Made by a program: the position numbers and the translations under genes. Shown piece after piece: positions 44,353 through 54,051 of a stretch of DNA of 56,536 bases (position 1 is its first letter; every line of letters begins with the position of its first letter). The stretch spans positions 1-56,536 of the forward strand of contig NZ_SDDZ01000021.1 in the NCBI RefSeq assembly GCF_004115975.1, in the 5' to 3' direction. A model generated the notes under the pieces. It had not been told where the DNA came from, ran no database searches, and saw nothing but the letters and a program-made list of their open reading frames with translations. Source of the DNA: Gelidibacter gilvus. Its GTDB lineage: Bacteria > Bacteroidota > Bacteroidia > Flavobacteriales > Flavobacteriaceae.

Positions 44353-46089
44353 ATGAAAGTCTTAAAACCTATTGCCATCACTCTAGTGCTTTTCCTTTTT
44401 TGGATGGATACGGCAAATGCACAAAACACTTCCATTATCTTGGACAGTGTGATTAATAAATACGAGCAACATAAAGGCTACGATAGAAAAGCCTATCCTT
44501 TGGGATTGTACACCAAAGCTTATTTTAAGGCTGAAGCTGAATTTGCCCAGAACGTATTGGATGACCTGAATAAGGTAGATATAACAGGATTGAGTGAAAC
44601 CGAACAGATCTCAGCCGAGCTGTTGGCGTTTTCATTGCAAGATAAAATCGATTTCTACAAATTTGAACACTATTTGAATCCGCTATTATCCGATACCGGA
44701 TTTCATACCAACCTGACCTATCAGGTACGTCCATTGGCCAATTACGCTCAAGTAAAAGGGTATTTGGAAAGATTGAATGCCATTCCGCATTTTGTAAGTC
44801 AGAATCTTGAAAATATAAGAGAAGGATTGAAAAAAGGGGTGTCACAGCCGCTGGTCATCTTCAAAGGCTATGAATCGACTTATAACGATCATATTGTGAA
44901 AGATTTTGAAGACAGTTTCTATTATTCGCCGTTTAAGAATTTGCCGAATGATTTGACCAAAGCTCAGAAAGATTCGGTGTTGACAGCGGCTAAAATAACC
45001 ATCGAAACGAAAGTCACTCCCGAATTTAAACGGATCAAAAACTTCTTCGAAACAGAATATTTCCCAAAAACGAGAACCACTTTAGGCGTTTCTGAAACGC
45101 CTAACGGAAAGGCTTTCTATCAAAATAGAATTGATTTTTACACCACGAGTACGCAATATACGGCGGAAGACATTCACCAAATTGGATTGAACGAAGTGGC
45201 GCGTATCAAGTCGGAAATGGGGCAAATTATCACAGATTTGAAGTTTGAAGGAAGCTTTGAAGATTTCTTTCATTTTTTAAGAACCGACAAACAGTTTTAT
45301 GCCGAAACTCCCGAGCAATTGCTGATGTTTGCCCGTGACATGGCAAAACGGGCTGATGCGCAATTACCACGATATTTTAAAACCTTGCCCCGTAAACCTT
45401 ACGGAGTGGCGCCAGTGCCTGATGCCATTGCACCAAAATATACGACCGGTCGGTATATTGGAACTTCTAAAGAAAGTACGGAGCCAGGATATTATTGGGT
45501 AAACACCTACGATTTGCCAAGCAGAACTTTGTACACCTTGCCAGCGCTAACTGTCCACGAGGCCGTCCCGGGACATCATCTACAGACCAGTTTGAACAAT
45601 GAATTGGGGGACAGTATTCCGCGATTTCGTAAAAATTTATATCTCTCTGCGTATGGTGAAGGGTGGGGATTGTATTGCGAATTCCTAGCTGATGAAATGG
45701 GAATGTACACCACGCCTTATGAGCAGTTTGGAAAATTGACTTACGAAATGTGGCGCGCCTGTCGATTGGTAGTCGATACCGGAATTCATGCAAAAGGATG
45801 GACGCGTGAGCAAGTGGTGGATTATATGTCTTCAAATACGGCTTTGTCCTTGCACGAAGTCAATACGGAAACCGATCGGTATATCTCTTGGCCAGGACAG
45901 GCTTTGTCTTATAAAATTGGAGAATTAAAAATAAGGGAGCTGCGCCAAAAAGCAGAGACGGAATTAGGTTCAAAATTTGATATCCGGGCATTTCATGAAA
46001 TCATCTTGGAACAGGGAACCGTTACCTTGGCAATTATGGAAGCACGGGTCAATAGTTATATTAAGAAGCTTAAAGCTAAAGACAACTAA
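44353..46089 (+). CDS. DUF885 family exported metallopeptidase-like protein
   Basis: 578 aa, the normal family length, with a signal peptide ending TANAQ. The conserved HEAVPGHH motif (His402-Glu403, His408-His409) and the later GEGWGLYCE and AFHE sequences are the family's metal and active-site signatures. Members are zinc-dependent peptidases or related hydrolases of uncertain substrate. It probably acts in the periplasm. It stands alone, with its own promoter candidate. Confidence 0.92.
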   Translation: MKVLKPIAITLVLFLFWMDTANAQNTSIILDSVINKYEQHKGYDRKAYPLGLYTKAYFKAEAEFAQNVLDDLNKVDITGLSETEQISAELLAFSLQDKIDFYKFEHYLNPLLSDTGFHTNLTYQVRPLANYAQVKGYLERLNAIPHFVSQNLENIREGLKKGVSQPLVIFKGYESTYNDHIVKDFEDSFYYSPFKNLPNDLTKAQKDSVLTAAKITIETKVTPEFKRIKNFFETEYFPKTRTTLGVSETPNGKAFYQNRIDFYTTSTQYTAEDIHQIGLNEVARIKSEMGQIITDLKFEGSFEDFFHFLRTDKQFYAETPEQLLMFARDMAKRADAQLPRYFKTLPRKPYGVAPVPDAIAPKYTTGRYIGTSKESTEPGYYWVNTYDLPSRTLYTLPALTVHEAVPGHHLQTSLNNELGDSIPRFRKNLYLSAYGEGWGLYCEFLADEMGMYTTPYEQFGKLTYEMWRACRLVVDTGIHAKGWTREQVVDYMSSNTALSLHEVNTETDRYISWPGQALSYKIGELKIRELRQKAETELGSKFDIRAFHEIILEQGTVTLAIMEARVNSYIKKLKAKDN

Positions 46090-46090
46090 C

Positions 46091-46338
46091 CTACTTAATA
46101 TGCGAATAGCATATGGCGATTGATCTTTTTTAGAGCATTACTAGTTTTGTTTCTATAAATCGACATCGTTCTTTGGTTCACTCCGTAAATGATTAAATAA
46201 AGGCCTTGAATCTGAGTTATTCCAAATCCATAGAACTCTCATTTCCTCCGGTTTATCGAAGATTTTTGAGATTGTCTTTCACTAATCGCATGAAAATACC
46301 GTTGGTCGAAAACATTGGGTTGCTTTGAAATTTTTTAT
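46091..46338. other. Intergenic region before the STAS gene
   Basis: No gene or strong hairpin was seen. A CATATTTG -7-like box at 46339-46346, with TTG near 46315-46322, probably drives the STAS gene. Confidence 0.45.
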
Positions 46339-46408
46339 CATATTTGCCTCACCCCCAATGATTAATAGCGCAGAATTTATTTTTTTTATGAACCTAATTT
46401 ACGCTACC

Positions 46409-46690
46409 ATGGATTTAGAAATCATCAAACACGCTACTTATTTTCAAGTCAAAGGAACATTGACCAAATTCAATCTTCATCTCTTCAAAAAAGAATTTTC
46501 TAATGTTTTTGATAAGCAGGATTCGCTGATCATTAATATTGAAAAGTTGACCAGTATTGACCGTTATGGTGTGAATGCTTTGGCGCAATTGCACAATGAA
46601 TCTCTTCTTAAACGTAAAAAACTCTCTATTATAGGAATGGGGTGTGACGATTTGTATGAGCATTTCAAATCGGAAGAAAATGCCGCTTGA
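46409..46690 (+). CDS. STAS-domain protein
   Basis: 93 aa from ATG 46409; a longer frame (to 46325) overlaps the promoter-like box and is less likely. The fold follows the STAS pattern: beta strand YFQVKGTL, helix, IINIEKLTSIDRYGVNALAQLHN (the SpoIIAA-like region around the phosphorylatable Ser/Thr), LSIIGM. STAS proteins act as anti-anti-sigma or partner-switching modules; no kinase or phosphatase partner lies nearby. The serine at the D/S site may be Ser556x-equivalent in TSIDRYG; this is inference. Confidence 0.7.
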   Translation: MDLEIIKHATYFQVKGTLTKFNLHLFKKEFSNVFDKQDSLIINIEKLTSIDRYGVNALAQLHNESLLKRKKLSIIGMGCDDLYEHFKSEENAA

Positions 46691-46903
46691 AGAGCAGCCC
46701 CAATTTTCAATAATTTTCCATTCGCTTTCAATTATTTAAAACGGATGCTCAATATGGCATTTACCTATAGTTGATGCTTAGGTACAGCTGATTTTAAAGG
46801 TCATATCCAATTTAAAACAGTTGTAGTTTTCAATTGATGTGCGGTGGAAATAAATTGGAATTAAAGCATTGAGCATTTCAAGCCTGCAGAAACTCTAGCC
46901 TGT

Positions 46904-47350
46904 TCAACAGGACATATCCGCAATGATTTTCCAATGCCCATTAATGTATTTAAATACAATAGTAAAAATGCCATTGGCGTTGCCTACGTTTCTTTCCAAA
47001 TGGTATTCCCCAAACACCAAATAAGCACCATTTTCAATTTTTGAAATATCAGTGATGACAAACTTGAGTGTTCCTGTCTCATTAGGCGTTGGGTACGCAT
47101 TTTTGTAGTTTGACAAAGTTTTATCCCAGCCGAAAGTAACACCTTTGCTCCCGAAAAACCTTAGAGAATCGTTTTTCCAATAGCCTTGCATAAATCCTTC
47201 CAAATCATGATTATTCCACGCCGTTTCTTGATTGGCCATAGTTTTTTTTATGGCAGCTTTCACCTCGTTTTCTGATGGAATCGTAATGTTTTTGTCGTTT
47301 GAATGGCAAGAACATACGAGTAATAACAGCAGTGCGTAAATGGTTTTCAT
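46904..47350 (-). CDS. DUF4440/SnoaL-like lipoprotein
   Basis: 148 aa with a lipoprotein signal (MKTIYALLLLLVCSC). The mature domain has the NTF2-like pattern: helix KKTMANQETAWNNHDLEGFM, then GYWKNDSLRFFG, and paired strands ending TIVFKYINGHWKIIADMSC, typical of DUF4440. Often a ligand-binding or minor enzymatic fold; the substrate is unknown. Confidence 0.82.
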   Translation of the reverse strand: MKTIYALLLLLVCSCHSNDKNITIPSENEVKAAIKKTMANQETAWNNHDLEGFMQGYWKNDSLRFFGSKGVTFGWDKTLSNYKNAYPTPNETGTLKFVITDISKIENGAYLVFGEYHLERNVGNANGIFTIVFKYINGHWKIIADMSC

Positions 47351-47418
47351 GGTAGAGAAACGTTTGACGTTTGAACTTATTGTAGGATTTTCCTCTTAAA
47401 ATTAGTTGCTGAAAAAAT

Positions 47419-47464
47419 CTGACAGGTTTAACCTGTCCGCCGAAGGAGGAAAGCCGTCAGGTTT
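47419..47464. repeat. Interrupted REP-like palindrome (CTGACAGG type)
   Basis: CTGACAGGTTTAACCTGTC, then CGCCGAAGGAGG, then GCCGTCAGG. The outer arms pair, and the inner CGCCGAAGGAGG insert is shared with copies at 50576 and 50771. It lies between two minus-strand gene units and may act as a terminator. Confidence 0.7.
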
Positions 47465-47489
47465 GAATGTTAAGCGATCTTGAAAATTA

Positions 47490-48083
47490 TTAAAGCGCCT
47501 TCAATCGGATATTTCTCCAATACACTTTAATTCCGCCACCATCGTGTATTTGTAAAGCTATTTTGCCGTTTGCTGCGCCTATTTTCTCATCAGAAAAATC
47601 AACCATCTCCACACCATTTAACCAACTAATAACTTGGTTGCCTTTTACTCTTATCTTTAAATTATTCCATTCGCCATATTTAAGAGCTGCTTCTTTTTCA
47701 GGAGAGGGCTTGACCAACCAACCGCGACCGTAAGATTCATAAATACCACCAGTGTGAAGATTTGGTGGTGCTACTTCTATCTGCCACCCCGCTATTGTGG
47801 TGCCTTTAATTTCAGACCTTATAAAGACACCGCTGTTACCATCGGCTTCTTGCTTAAACTCTAAATTGATTTCAAAGTCTTTGTAATTTTCTTCAGTAGC
47901 GAGGTAGCCATATTGTTTGTCCGGGCCACTTTCAGAGATCAACAAACCATCTTCTACATACCATTTTTCGGTACCATAGGTTTGCCACCCATCAAGGTTT
48001 TTTCCATTGAAAAGTTCTTTTCCAGATTGACAACTGCTGAGTGAAAGTATAAGCGATATCGCGAGTAAACTAATGTTTTTCAT
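47490..48083 (-). CDS. DUF1080 (3-keto-disaccharide hydrolase family) lipoprotein
   Basis: 197 aa with a lipoprotein signal (LILSLSSC). The concanavalin-like PF06439 domain is complete: ELFNGKNLDGWQTYG, NSGVFIRSE, GGIYESYGRGW, EWNNLKIRVKGN, IALQIHDGG..VYWRNIRLK. Family members cleave 3-keto-glycosides or bind sugars in the periplasm. A second, larger paralogue and a Gfo/Idh/MocA oxidoreductase follow upstream, suggesting a 3-keto-sugar pathway. Confidence 0.9.
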   Translation of the reverse strand: MKNISLLAISLILSLSSCQSGKELFNGKNLDGWQTYGTEKWYVEDGLLISESGPDKQYGYLATEENYKDFEINLEFKQEADGNSGVFIRSEIKGTTIAGWQIEVAPPNLHTGGIYESYGRGWLVKPSPEKEAALKYGEWNNLKIRVKGNQVISWLNGVEMVDFSDEKIGAANGKIALQIHDGGGIKVYWRNIRLKAL

Positions 48084-48177
48084 GTTTTAAATTTAAGAGT
48101 TCGACAACTTTCGGATTTTAGATGTTTTGATTTATAAAATAAAATGTCAGCCTAAATAATTCTTAGGCTGACAAATT

Positions 48178-48990
48178 TTATAGTTTTTTAATTTTTATAT
48201 TACGAAACCAGATGGGACTGGCATGGTCCTGCAAACCAATATAACCTGTTTTGAATTTCCCGTAATCTGGGCTGTCTTTCCATTTTCCTGAATTCTTTTT
48301 CTGATCCCATTCAGCATCCCACGGAACGAATGACAGTACTTTTTCGCCATTTAACCAATGTTCCACTTTTTCGGGTGTGAAAACAATTTTACTGGTATTC
48401 CATTCTCCTACAGGATTTAGTTTTTTCTTTTCAAGATCCGGAGCGTGCATGGCATAATCTGCGGCTGTTTTATTCAGGGGCTTTAATTCCGAAAGGTTTT
48501 CGGTGTGACCCACGCTTTTATTATACCCAGTCAGGTCATGGATTTGTGCATAATTTTCGTCATCTATGAGTTGGTATTCTGGAGCTGAATCGTAGGGCGC
48601 TTTATAGCCTTCTTTAATATGGTAAAAGATCCCGCTGTTGCCGCCTTTGGGAAGTTTCCATTCTAGGTATAATTCAAAGTTGTCAAACTCTTCTGCACCA
48701 TAAATAATGTCCCGTCCTCCTGTATAATCTTGTTCCAATCCAAGCTCAGTGTCATAAGTAAGTTCGCCGTTGTTGATGACCCAGCCTGGAGGCATTTTAT
48801 CTTCGTTATAACCTCTCCAGCCATCAAGAGTAGTGCCGTCAAACAGATACTGCCATCCGTCTTCAGTTTTTTGGATGTCGCTTTTGCTGTTTTCTTGCGT
48901 CACAGATCCTTCTTCAGCGGGTTGTTTGTTCGAATCTTTACAGGCGATTATCGATAGTGCCAATAACACAGTCATTACTATTTTTGTCAT
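48178..48990 (-). CDS. DUF1080 (3-keto-disaccharide hydrolase family) lipoprotein, larger paralogue
   Basis: 270 aa with a lipoprotein signal (VLLALSIIAC). The PF06439 motifs GWQYLFDGTTLDGWRGY, NSGIFYHIKEGY, PEYQLIDDENY, NTSKIVFTPEKVEHWLNG and WFRNIKIKKL are present. It is 17 bases downstream of the oxidoreductase gene and thus co-transcribed with it. Confidence 0.92.
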   Translation of the reverse strand: MTKIVMTVLLALSIIACKDSNKQPAEEGSVTQENSKSDIQKTEDGWQYLFDGTTLDGWRGYNEDKMPPGWVINNGELTYDTELGLEQDYTGGRDIIYGAEEFDNFELYLEWKLPKGGNSGIFYHIKEGYKAPYDSAPEYQLIDDENYAQIHDLTGYNKSVGHTENLSELKPLNKTAADYAMHAPDLEKKKLNPVGEWNTSKIVFTPEKVEHWLNGEKVLSFVPWDAEWDQKKNSGKWKDSPDYGKFKTGYIGLQDHASPIWFRNIKIKKL

Positions 48991-49006
48991 AGTTGTATTT
49001 TTAAAA

Positions 49007-50356
49007 TTAAATTTGTTTCATGTTCTGAGGATCCCAGCCTATAAAGGCGTTTTTCTCATAACTTTCGTTACAGAGCAATGCCGGAGCCGCCGCACGAAAA
49101 CCAAAAAGAGGATCTTCCGCCACTGTTCCATTATTTCGGATGGCATCAAAGAAATTCGCAAAATGATCATAATGGGCCCCTTTATAGCCACTTTGGGCAT
49201 TATAAACCGTGGTTAATGGCGGTTCCATTGTTTTTCTGTCGGATTGGATTGCTCCTTCTTCTTTAGCTTTTGCCGCTAAGAAGGGATCATCACTGTCACC
49301 ACCTGCATTGCGTTTTAACGTAACGCGATCCCATTCAACATCCATTGAACCTTTACTCCCAACAAGTTTCAAATACGTGGTGCCACTGGTGCCATCCACA
49401 AAATTACAACGTAAAGAAAGGTTAAATGCTGGATGTTCTTTGGTATCGGGATAATCGAACATACCTAAAAGCACATCCGGTACTTCCCTGCCATCTTTCC
49501 AATAGCGCAAACCACCCATTGCGGCAATTTTATTGGGTCCTAGGGAATTTGTTATAAAATGCAAACTAGAGAATAGATGAACGAAAAGATCGCCCGCCAT
49601 TCCAGTGCCGTAGTCGAGGTAATTTCGCCATCTAAAAAATCGTAAAGGATCGAATGGAAGATCTTTGCTGATGGAAAGATAATTCTTCCAATCTATCGTT
49701 TTTGTAGAAGCATCCTTTGGAATGGGGTATTGCCAAGCGCCAACTGGGGAGTTCCGTGCCCAAAATCCTTCGGCATAATTGAGTTCTCCTATAGCACCGG
49801 ATGCCAATAGTTCTTTTGCCTTTTCGTTGCCTAAGGAAGACATGCCCTGACTGCCTACGATATAAACTTTTCCTGATTTCTTCCAGGCATCAATGATTTC
49901 ATGGCCTTCATCGACCGAGTGCACCATAGGTTTTTCGCAATACACGTGTTTGCCGGCATTTAAAGCATCTATGCTGATTTTTTTGTGCCAAAAATCGGGT
50001 GTGCCAATAATTACGGCATCAATATCCGAGCGTTTTAAAATGTCTTTGTAGTTTTTGGTAACCATCAAATTGCTGCCCCAAGTGTTTTTGGCATCTGTTA
50101 ATCTTCCATCGTATAGATCACAAACGGCAACCAACTCTATGTTTTTATGTTCCAAGGCTGTATTGGTGTCGGCAACACCCATGCCGCCTGCACCGATTAA
50201 GGCGATTTTTAAATTTTTAAGGTTGCTGGAAGGTAAAGTCTGTCTGTCAAGAAAATTAATGGCTTCTGGTGTTTTGGCAAAGGCCGAAGGTGTCAGAACT
50301 GCAGCAGCACCTGCTAAGCCAAGATTTCTTAAAAATAATCGTCTGGGTTTTTCCAT
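49007..50356 (-). CDS. Tat-exported Gfo/Idh/MocA-family oxidoreductase
   Basis: 449 aa with a twin-arginine signal (PRRLFLRNLGLAGAAAVL). The Rossmann N-terminus (KIALIGAGGMGVAD) and EKPM (the catalytic-region Lys of GFO/IDH) are followed by the C-terminal dimer domain. Tat export means the NAD(P)-bound protein folds in the cytoplasm and acts in the periplasm. With two DUF1080 proteins in the operon, a plausible role is reversible 3-oxidation of sugars during glycoside breakdown; the substrate is unproven. Confidence 0.9.
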   Translation of the reverse strand: MEKPRRLFLRNLGLAGAAAVLTPSAFAKTPEAINFLDRQTLPSSNLKNLKIALIGAGGMGVADTNTALEHKNIELVAVCDLYDGRLTDAKNTWGSNLMVTKNYKDILKRSDIDAVIIGTPDFWHKKISIDALNAGKHVYCEKPMVHSVDEGHEIIDAWKKSGKVYIVGSQGMSSLGNEKAKELLASGAIGELNYAEGFWARNSPVGAWQYPIPKDASTKTIDWKNYLSISKDLPFDPLRFFRWRNYLDYGTGMAGDLFVHLFSSLHFITNSLGPNKIAAMGGLRYWKDGREVPDVLLGMFDYPDTKEHPAFNLSLRCNFVDGTSGTTYLKLVGSKGSMDVEWDRVTLKRNAGGDSDDPFLAAKAKEEGAIQSDRKTMEPPLTTVYNAQSGYKGAHYDHFANFFDAIRNNGTVAEDPLFGFRAAAPALLCNESYEKNAFIGWDPQNMKQI

Positions 50357-50575
50357 TTAATAGGTATTTATAGTTTAATTATAAGTTGAGCGCTTTTAGG
50401 AAATGTTGTGATTGTTTATCAACTACATTTAGCTCATGGTTTAGAGTTTCAATAGCTAATATAATTGAATTTTAGTTAGATCGAAAATTGAGTTTTTTTG
50501 TTTTATGATTTCATCATGGTTGCTATATAGATTTAAATTGAATGAAAACATAAGCAACAGAGATAATGCGGAAGG

Positions 50576-50626
50576 ACCTGACAGAGTTTTACCTGTCCGC
50601 CGAAGGAGGGAAACCTGTCAGGTTTT
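50576..50626. repeat. Interrupted REP-like palindrome
   Basis: ACCTGACAG...TTTTACCTGTC, then CGCCGAAGGAGG, then AAACCTGTCAGGT. The outer arms are complementary, and the central insert is shared with 47419 and 50771. Confidence 0.75.
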
Positions 50627-50770
50627 CATTTGAAATCTCTTAGTAATCAATGTCTAAGATGCAGGACTTTACTGGGAGCTTTTGACTTTATAGACGCTCA
50701 GTATTTATTGTCCTTCTGGCGCTTATTTTATTTAGACAATTTTCCATCAAAAATTAATGCTATTAAAAAA

Positions 50771-50820
50771 ACCTCTCAGGTTTTAACTTGTCCGCCGAAG
50801 GAGGAAAACCTGAGAGGTTT
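50771..50820. repeat. Interrupted REP-like palindrome (CTCTCAGG type)
   Basis: ACCTCTCAGGTTTTAACTTGTC, then CGCCGAAGGAGG, then AAAACCTGAGAGGT. The arms share CTCTCAGG/CCTGAGAG with the palindromes around the RAYT gene. It lies 42 bases beyond the M56 stop and can terminate that transcript. Confidence 0.75.
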
Positions 50821-50861
50821 GAAAATAAAATATAATCTATTATTTTTTTTGGATAAAACGG

Positions 50862-53597
50862 CTATTGCTTTTTCTTTACAATTTTACCATTTTTCAAAAT
50901 GTATGATTTTGGATCAGGGGCAGGTGGCAACATTTTAGGAGCAGAATTCTTTTCTAATTCGGTCAACTTAGAATACGTTCGGATCATCTTCATGTATTGC
51001 TCTTGAAATATTTTTTGTTCACCATCTGACATTTCTAAAAAACTACCAGGATATTCTGCTGGGTTCTTCAAAAGTTTGAAGGTTTTGTCCCGTTCTAAAA
51101 GGTATTGTCTGTAATTATTTGATTGGTTAAGATCAGTTTTTGTATCCTTTATGTACACCATTATTGGTGAATGTTCAATATTGTCCGAATTTTTAATCAT
51201 AAAGAGTTGTATCGCATCCTTATCATAAGCATTTTTGATCATGCTCTTCGTTTCGGCATCAATGATATTGCCTTTGATGGATTGCGTTGGCTTTCCGGGT
51301 ATTTTAAGTTTAAAACTTACAATTTCTCCGCCATTGATGCTTAGTTTGGCATTTATTAATTCAGTTCTACTCATGGTCAAGACGTCATTTACGGGCTGCA
51401 TTCCGTTAACCATGACAAGTTCTTTGCTCTGCTTGCTGTTTTTTGGATTCTTAGGATCGGTTGTGATAGTGACTGTTGGTTTCTGAGTGTCTATTTCAGT
51501 GGTACAGATGGCATATTCTTTGTTTTTATTGACGTAAATCATAGCTTCTTCGGCAGAGATTTCTTTGTCATTGAAAAAGAATAATGCGCCTTTCTTTTTC
51601 ATGTTCTCAATATGATCTAATGTAGGTATTGGTGGAGGTGGCGGTGGCGGTGTCAATGCATCATTATCACCAACCACCTTAATAGCCACCTTTTCTCCTG
51701 ATTTGTTTTTGTGCGTATAAGAATAACTTTGGTAATCTTCCATAGCTTTTTTGTAGGCTTTCTTTTGTTCCGAAGTTGCATTTGGAGTTAGCGGTGGTGG
51801 AGGAGGTAAAATGTTCTTGTTCAAATCAGCCTCGCCTTTTATGGTTGGAGGTGGTGGTGGCGGAAAATTTGGTAAAGGCTCTGCGTTTACTTTTTGGGAT
51901 TCATCCATTTTTTTGTAAATCTCAACTACGCGCTTCATATCCTTTAATTTTAAGACATAGCTGTCTCCCGATTGATTATTGTAGTATTTGGCTAATTTAT
52001 TGTATTCTGCTACTTCTTCAGGAGTTGCTTTTTGTTGACTGCTTGCAACGGTGCCATAATTTGGAAGTGACGGAAACGGTTCTGAAACTTGTTTTTGTGC
52101 TTCTGACATATAACCGTAAATTTCAGATAGGCGATTAAAATCTTTCAATTTGACAACTCTGTTTTCTAAAGGTTTAGAATTGATGTTTTTCGCAATTGAG
52201 TTATATTCTTTAATCATTTGCGGCGTGACCACTATTTGGACAGCGTCAGTTTCTGCGAAAGCTACTTCACTAACCTCGAAACCTACTTGCCATGTCGAGT
52301 TTGAATTGGTTAGCTTAGGTGGTGAAAGATCGATGGTCTCATCTTCATAGATAATATTTGCTTCTGCAATGGTTTTGCCAGCGTATTTATTCTTATAAGT
52401 TTTTATTGGTAAACCTGATTTTTTTAGTGTATTCACATTAGAAGTACCAATTCCAGAAGTTCCGGATTTAAATAAAATTGGCTGAATGCTCTCTATTATT
52501 TTTAAGTTTACATCACTTTCATATTGAATACTTGTCCAAACAAAGTTTTGTTTTTGCTCCTTTGTCAAATGCGTATTAAACTTGATGATTTCAGTTTCTA
52601 ATTCTTCGAATTCAACATGATTTCCATTTAATGTCATGACATTGTTCTCATCAATATAAATCAAGATGTCCTGAATAGTATCTGAACTTAAATGTTGAGT
52701 TGTGGAGAATTTATTAACCTCCTTTTTCTCGCTAAACCCATACAGGGTCAGTGCTAGTAATGGCAGAAGCACAAGGCTTCTCAACCATATTTTTTGTTTT
52801 GTGGTGTGTGTTTTCATAACTGTAAATCGTTTTTTGATCACGCTTGTAGCGCGACGGGTGGATGAATAATTGATGGCGTTTGCCAACGGAGACTCTGACG
52901 CATTTGATGAGAATGCCAATAAAATGTGTTGGTAGGTTGGTAATGAAATGCCTTTGTTTAGAACCGCTTGGTCTGCCAAGAATTCGTGGTTCATTTTTAT
53001 GGCGTATGTGGTAAAATAAATGAGTGGATTGAACCAAAAGATGACTTGAAGTAATTCGATAAATAACACATCAAGACTGTGATTTTGGTTGGCATGTGCT
53101 TCTTCATGCCAAAATACTTCTTTCGGAATTTCATGTTTTTCAAATTTCTGCTTATTCAAAAAAATGTATTTAAAAAATGTATGTGGCGTGACCAAATCAG
53201 AAAGAAGAACATGGATAACATGTTTTGATTTTTGCTTCGGATTCCGTTTGATCTTAAAAACAATCTGAACGAGGTTCATCAAGAATTTCGACCCAAAGAC
53301 CAGGATGCCCAAGGCATAAATGCTCCATAAAATAATGGGTAAGTAATTGGTTTCTTCCACTTGTGACAAACTCTCGGTATAAAAACCAACTGGTTTAAAA
53401 GTTTCATTGACCATCGGTGAAGCGGGTACCTCAATATATTGAGTAAAAGTGATCATTGGTATGGCAAATGCGATGATGAGCGCCCCCAATAAGTAGTAAC
53501 GTTTAAACACATGCATGTTTTCCTTTTCTAATAAGATGGTGTAAAAGGCCATGAAAATCGCCAAGCATGCGCCAGATTTTAGGAGATAGATAAGCAT
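50862..53597 (-). CDS. BlaR1-like M56 metallopeptidase with ExbD-like domain and repeated modules
   Basis: 911 aa. M56 motif H164-EEA-H168 within a multi-helix region (about 1-290); last helix about 272-290. The exported part has an ExbD/TolR-like domain at about 306-385 (LIYIDENNVMTLNGNHVEFEELE), then modules at about 459-507, 524-576 and 605-647 with the pattern EEY.K, LKLKD and AEP.P, separated by proline runs (PPPPPP). A C-terminal part contains FFFNDKEISAEEAM. It is encoded with a BlaI gene 84 bases upstream. It probably senses a periplasmic signal and triggers repressor cleavage. There is no penicillin-binding domain. Confidence 0.88.
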   Translation of the reverse strand: MLIYLLKSGACLAIFMAFYTILLEKENMHVFKRYYLLGALIIAFAIPMITFTQYIEVPASPMVNETFKPVGFYTESLSQVEETNYLPIILWSIYALGILVFGSKFLMNLVQIVFKIKRNPKQKSKHVIHVLLSDLVTPHTFFKYIFLNKQKFEKHEIPKEVFWHEEAHANQNHSLDVLFIELLQVIFWFNPLIYFTTYAIKMNHEFLADQAVLNKGISLPTYQHILLAFSSNASESPLANAINYSSTRRATSVIKKRFTVMKTHTTKQKIWLRSLVLLPLLALTLYGFSEKKEVNKFSTTQHLSSDTIQDILIYIDENNVMTLNGNHVEFEELETEIIKFNTHLTKEQKQNFVWTSIQYESDVNLKIIESIQPILFKSGTSGIGTSNVNTLKKSGLPIKTYKNKYAGKTIAEANIIYEDETIDLSPPKLTNSNSTWQVGFEVSEVAFAETDAVQIVVTPQMIKEYNSIAKNINSKPLENRVVKLKDFNRLSEIYGYMSEAQKQVSEPFPSLPNYGTVASSQQKATPEEVAEYNKLAKYYNNQSGDSYVLKLKDMKRVVEIYKKMDESQKVNAEPLPNFPPPPPPTIKGEADLNKNILPPPPPLTPNATSEQKKAYKKAMEDYQSYSYTHKNKSGEKVAIKVVGDNDALTPPPPPPPIPTLDHIENMKKKGALFFFNDKEISAEEAMIYVNKNKEYAICTTEIDTQKPTVTITTDPKNPKNSKQSKELVMVNGMQPVNDVLTMSRTELINAKLSINGGEIVSFKLKIPGKPTQSIKGNIIDAETKSMIKNAYDKDAIQLFMIKNSDNIEHSPIMVYIKDTKTDLNQSNNYRQYLLERDKTFKLLKNPAEYPGSFLEMSDGEQKIFQEQYMKMIRTYSKLTELEKNSAPKMLPPAPDPKSYILKNGKIVKKKQ

Positions 53598-53681
53598 GAT
53601 GTGTTGTTTTTGAGTTTGTTAATTGTTATTGGGTCTCATTTCGCGTTAACTAAAATTCGGTACCATTCAAAAATTGAATGG

Positions 53682-54050
53682 TTAAGGTTTCTTTTTAATT
53701 TCGCTGTCGATGAGTGCTTTTAAATCTTCCAATTCTGCTTTGGTGAGATTTGTCGATTTGGTGAAAAAGGATGCAAACTGGCTAGCACTATCGTTAAAAA
53801 AACTTTTGATGAGGCCGTTAACATGCTTACTGAAATAGTCTTTCTTCTTTACCAATGGATAATATTCTCTTGATTTTCCATAAAGTGTATAGCCCACAAA
53901 ATGTTTGTCATGCATGCGCTTCAATAAAGTGGCCACCGTACTAGGTGCTGGCTTAGGGTCGGGATAAGCTTCAAGAATATCTTTCATAAAGGCTTTTTCC
54001 ATTTTCCAAAGGTGGTTCATTAAGTCTTCTTCTGTTTTTGTGAGTTCCAT
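53682..54050 (-). CDS. BlaI/MecI/CopY-family transcriptional repressor (second copy)
   Basis: 122 aa. Winged helix beginning LTKTEEDLMNHLWKM, recognition region STVATLLKRMHDKHFVG, then the YYPLVKKKDYF segment and a helical tail. It precedes the M56 gene in the same operon. A pair of palindromes at 54052-54089 begins 2 bases upstream of the start codon and is the likely operator. It is about 40% alike by eye to the copy at 12176-12538, and the operators differ, so cross-talk is not obvious. Confidence 0.92.
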   Translation of the reverse strand: MELTKTEEDLMNHLWKMEKAFMKDILEAYPDPKPAPSTVATLLKRMHDKHFVGYTLYGKSREYYPLVKKKDYFSKHVNGLIKSFFNDSASQFASFFTKSTNLTKAELEDLKALIDSEIKKKP

Positions 54051-54051
54051 T

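Larger units (their letters stand above)
50357..50861. other. Intergenic region with REP-like elements
   Basis: No convincing gene. The region contains two interrupted palindromes (50576-50626 and 50771-50820). The apparent 102-residue ORF at 50630-50938 runs through one of them and into the end of the M56 gene, so it is rejected. Confidence 0.6.

Noticed and set aside
50630-50938. 102-codon ORF
   Set aside because: It crosses a REP-like palindrome and the end of the M56 gene on the other strand; no family or signal was recognised.
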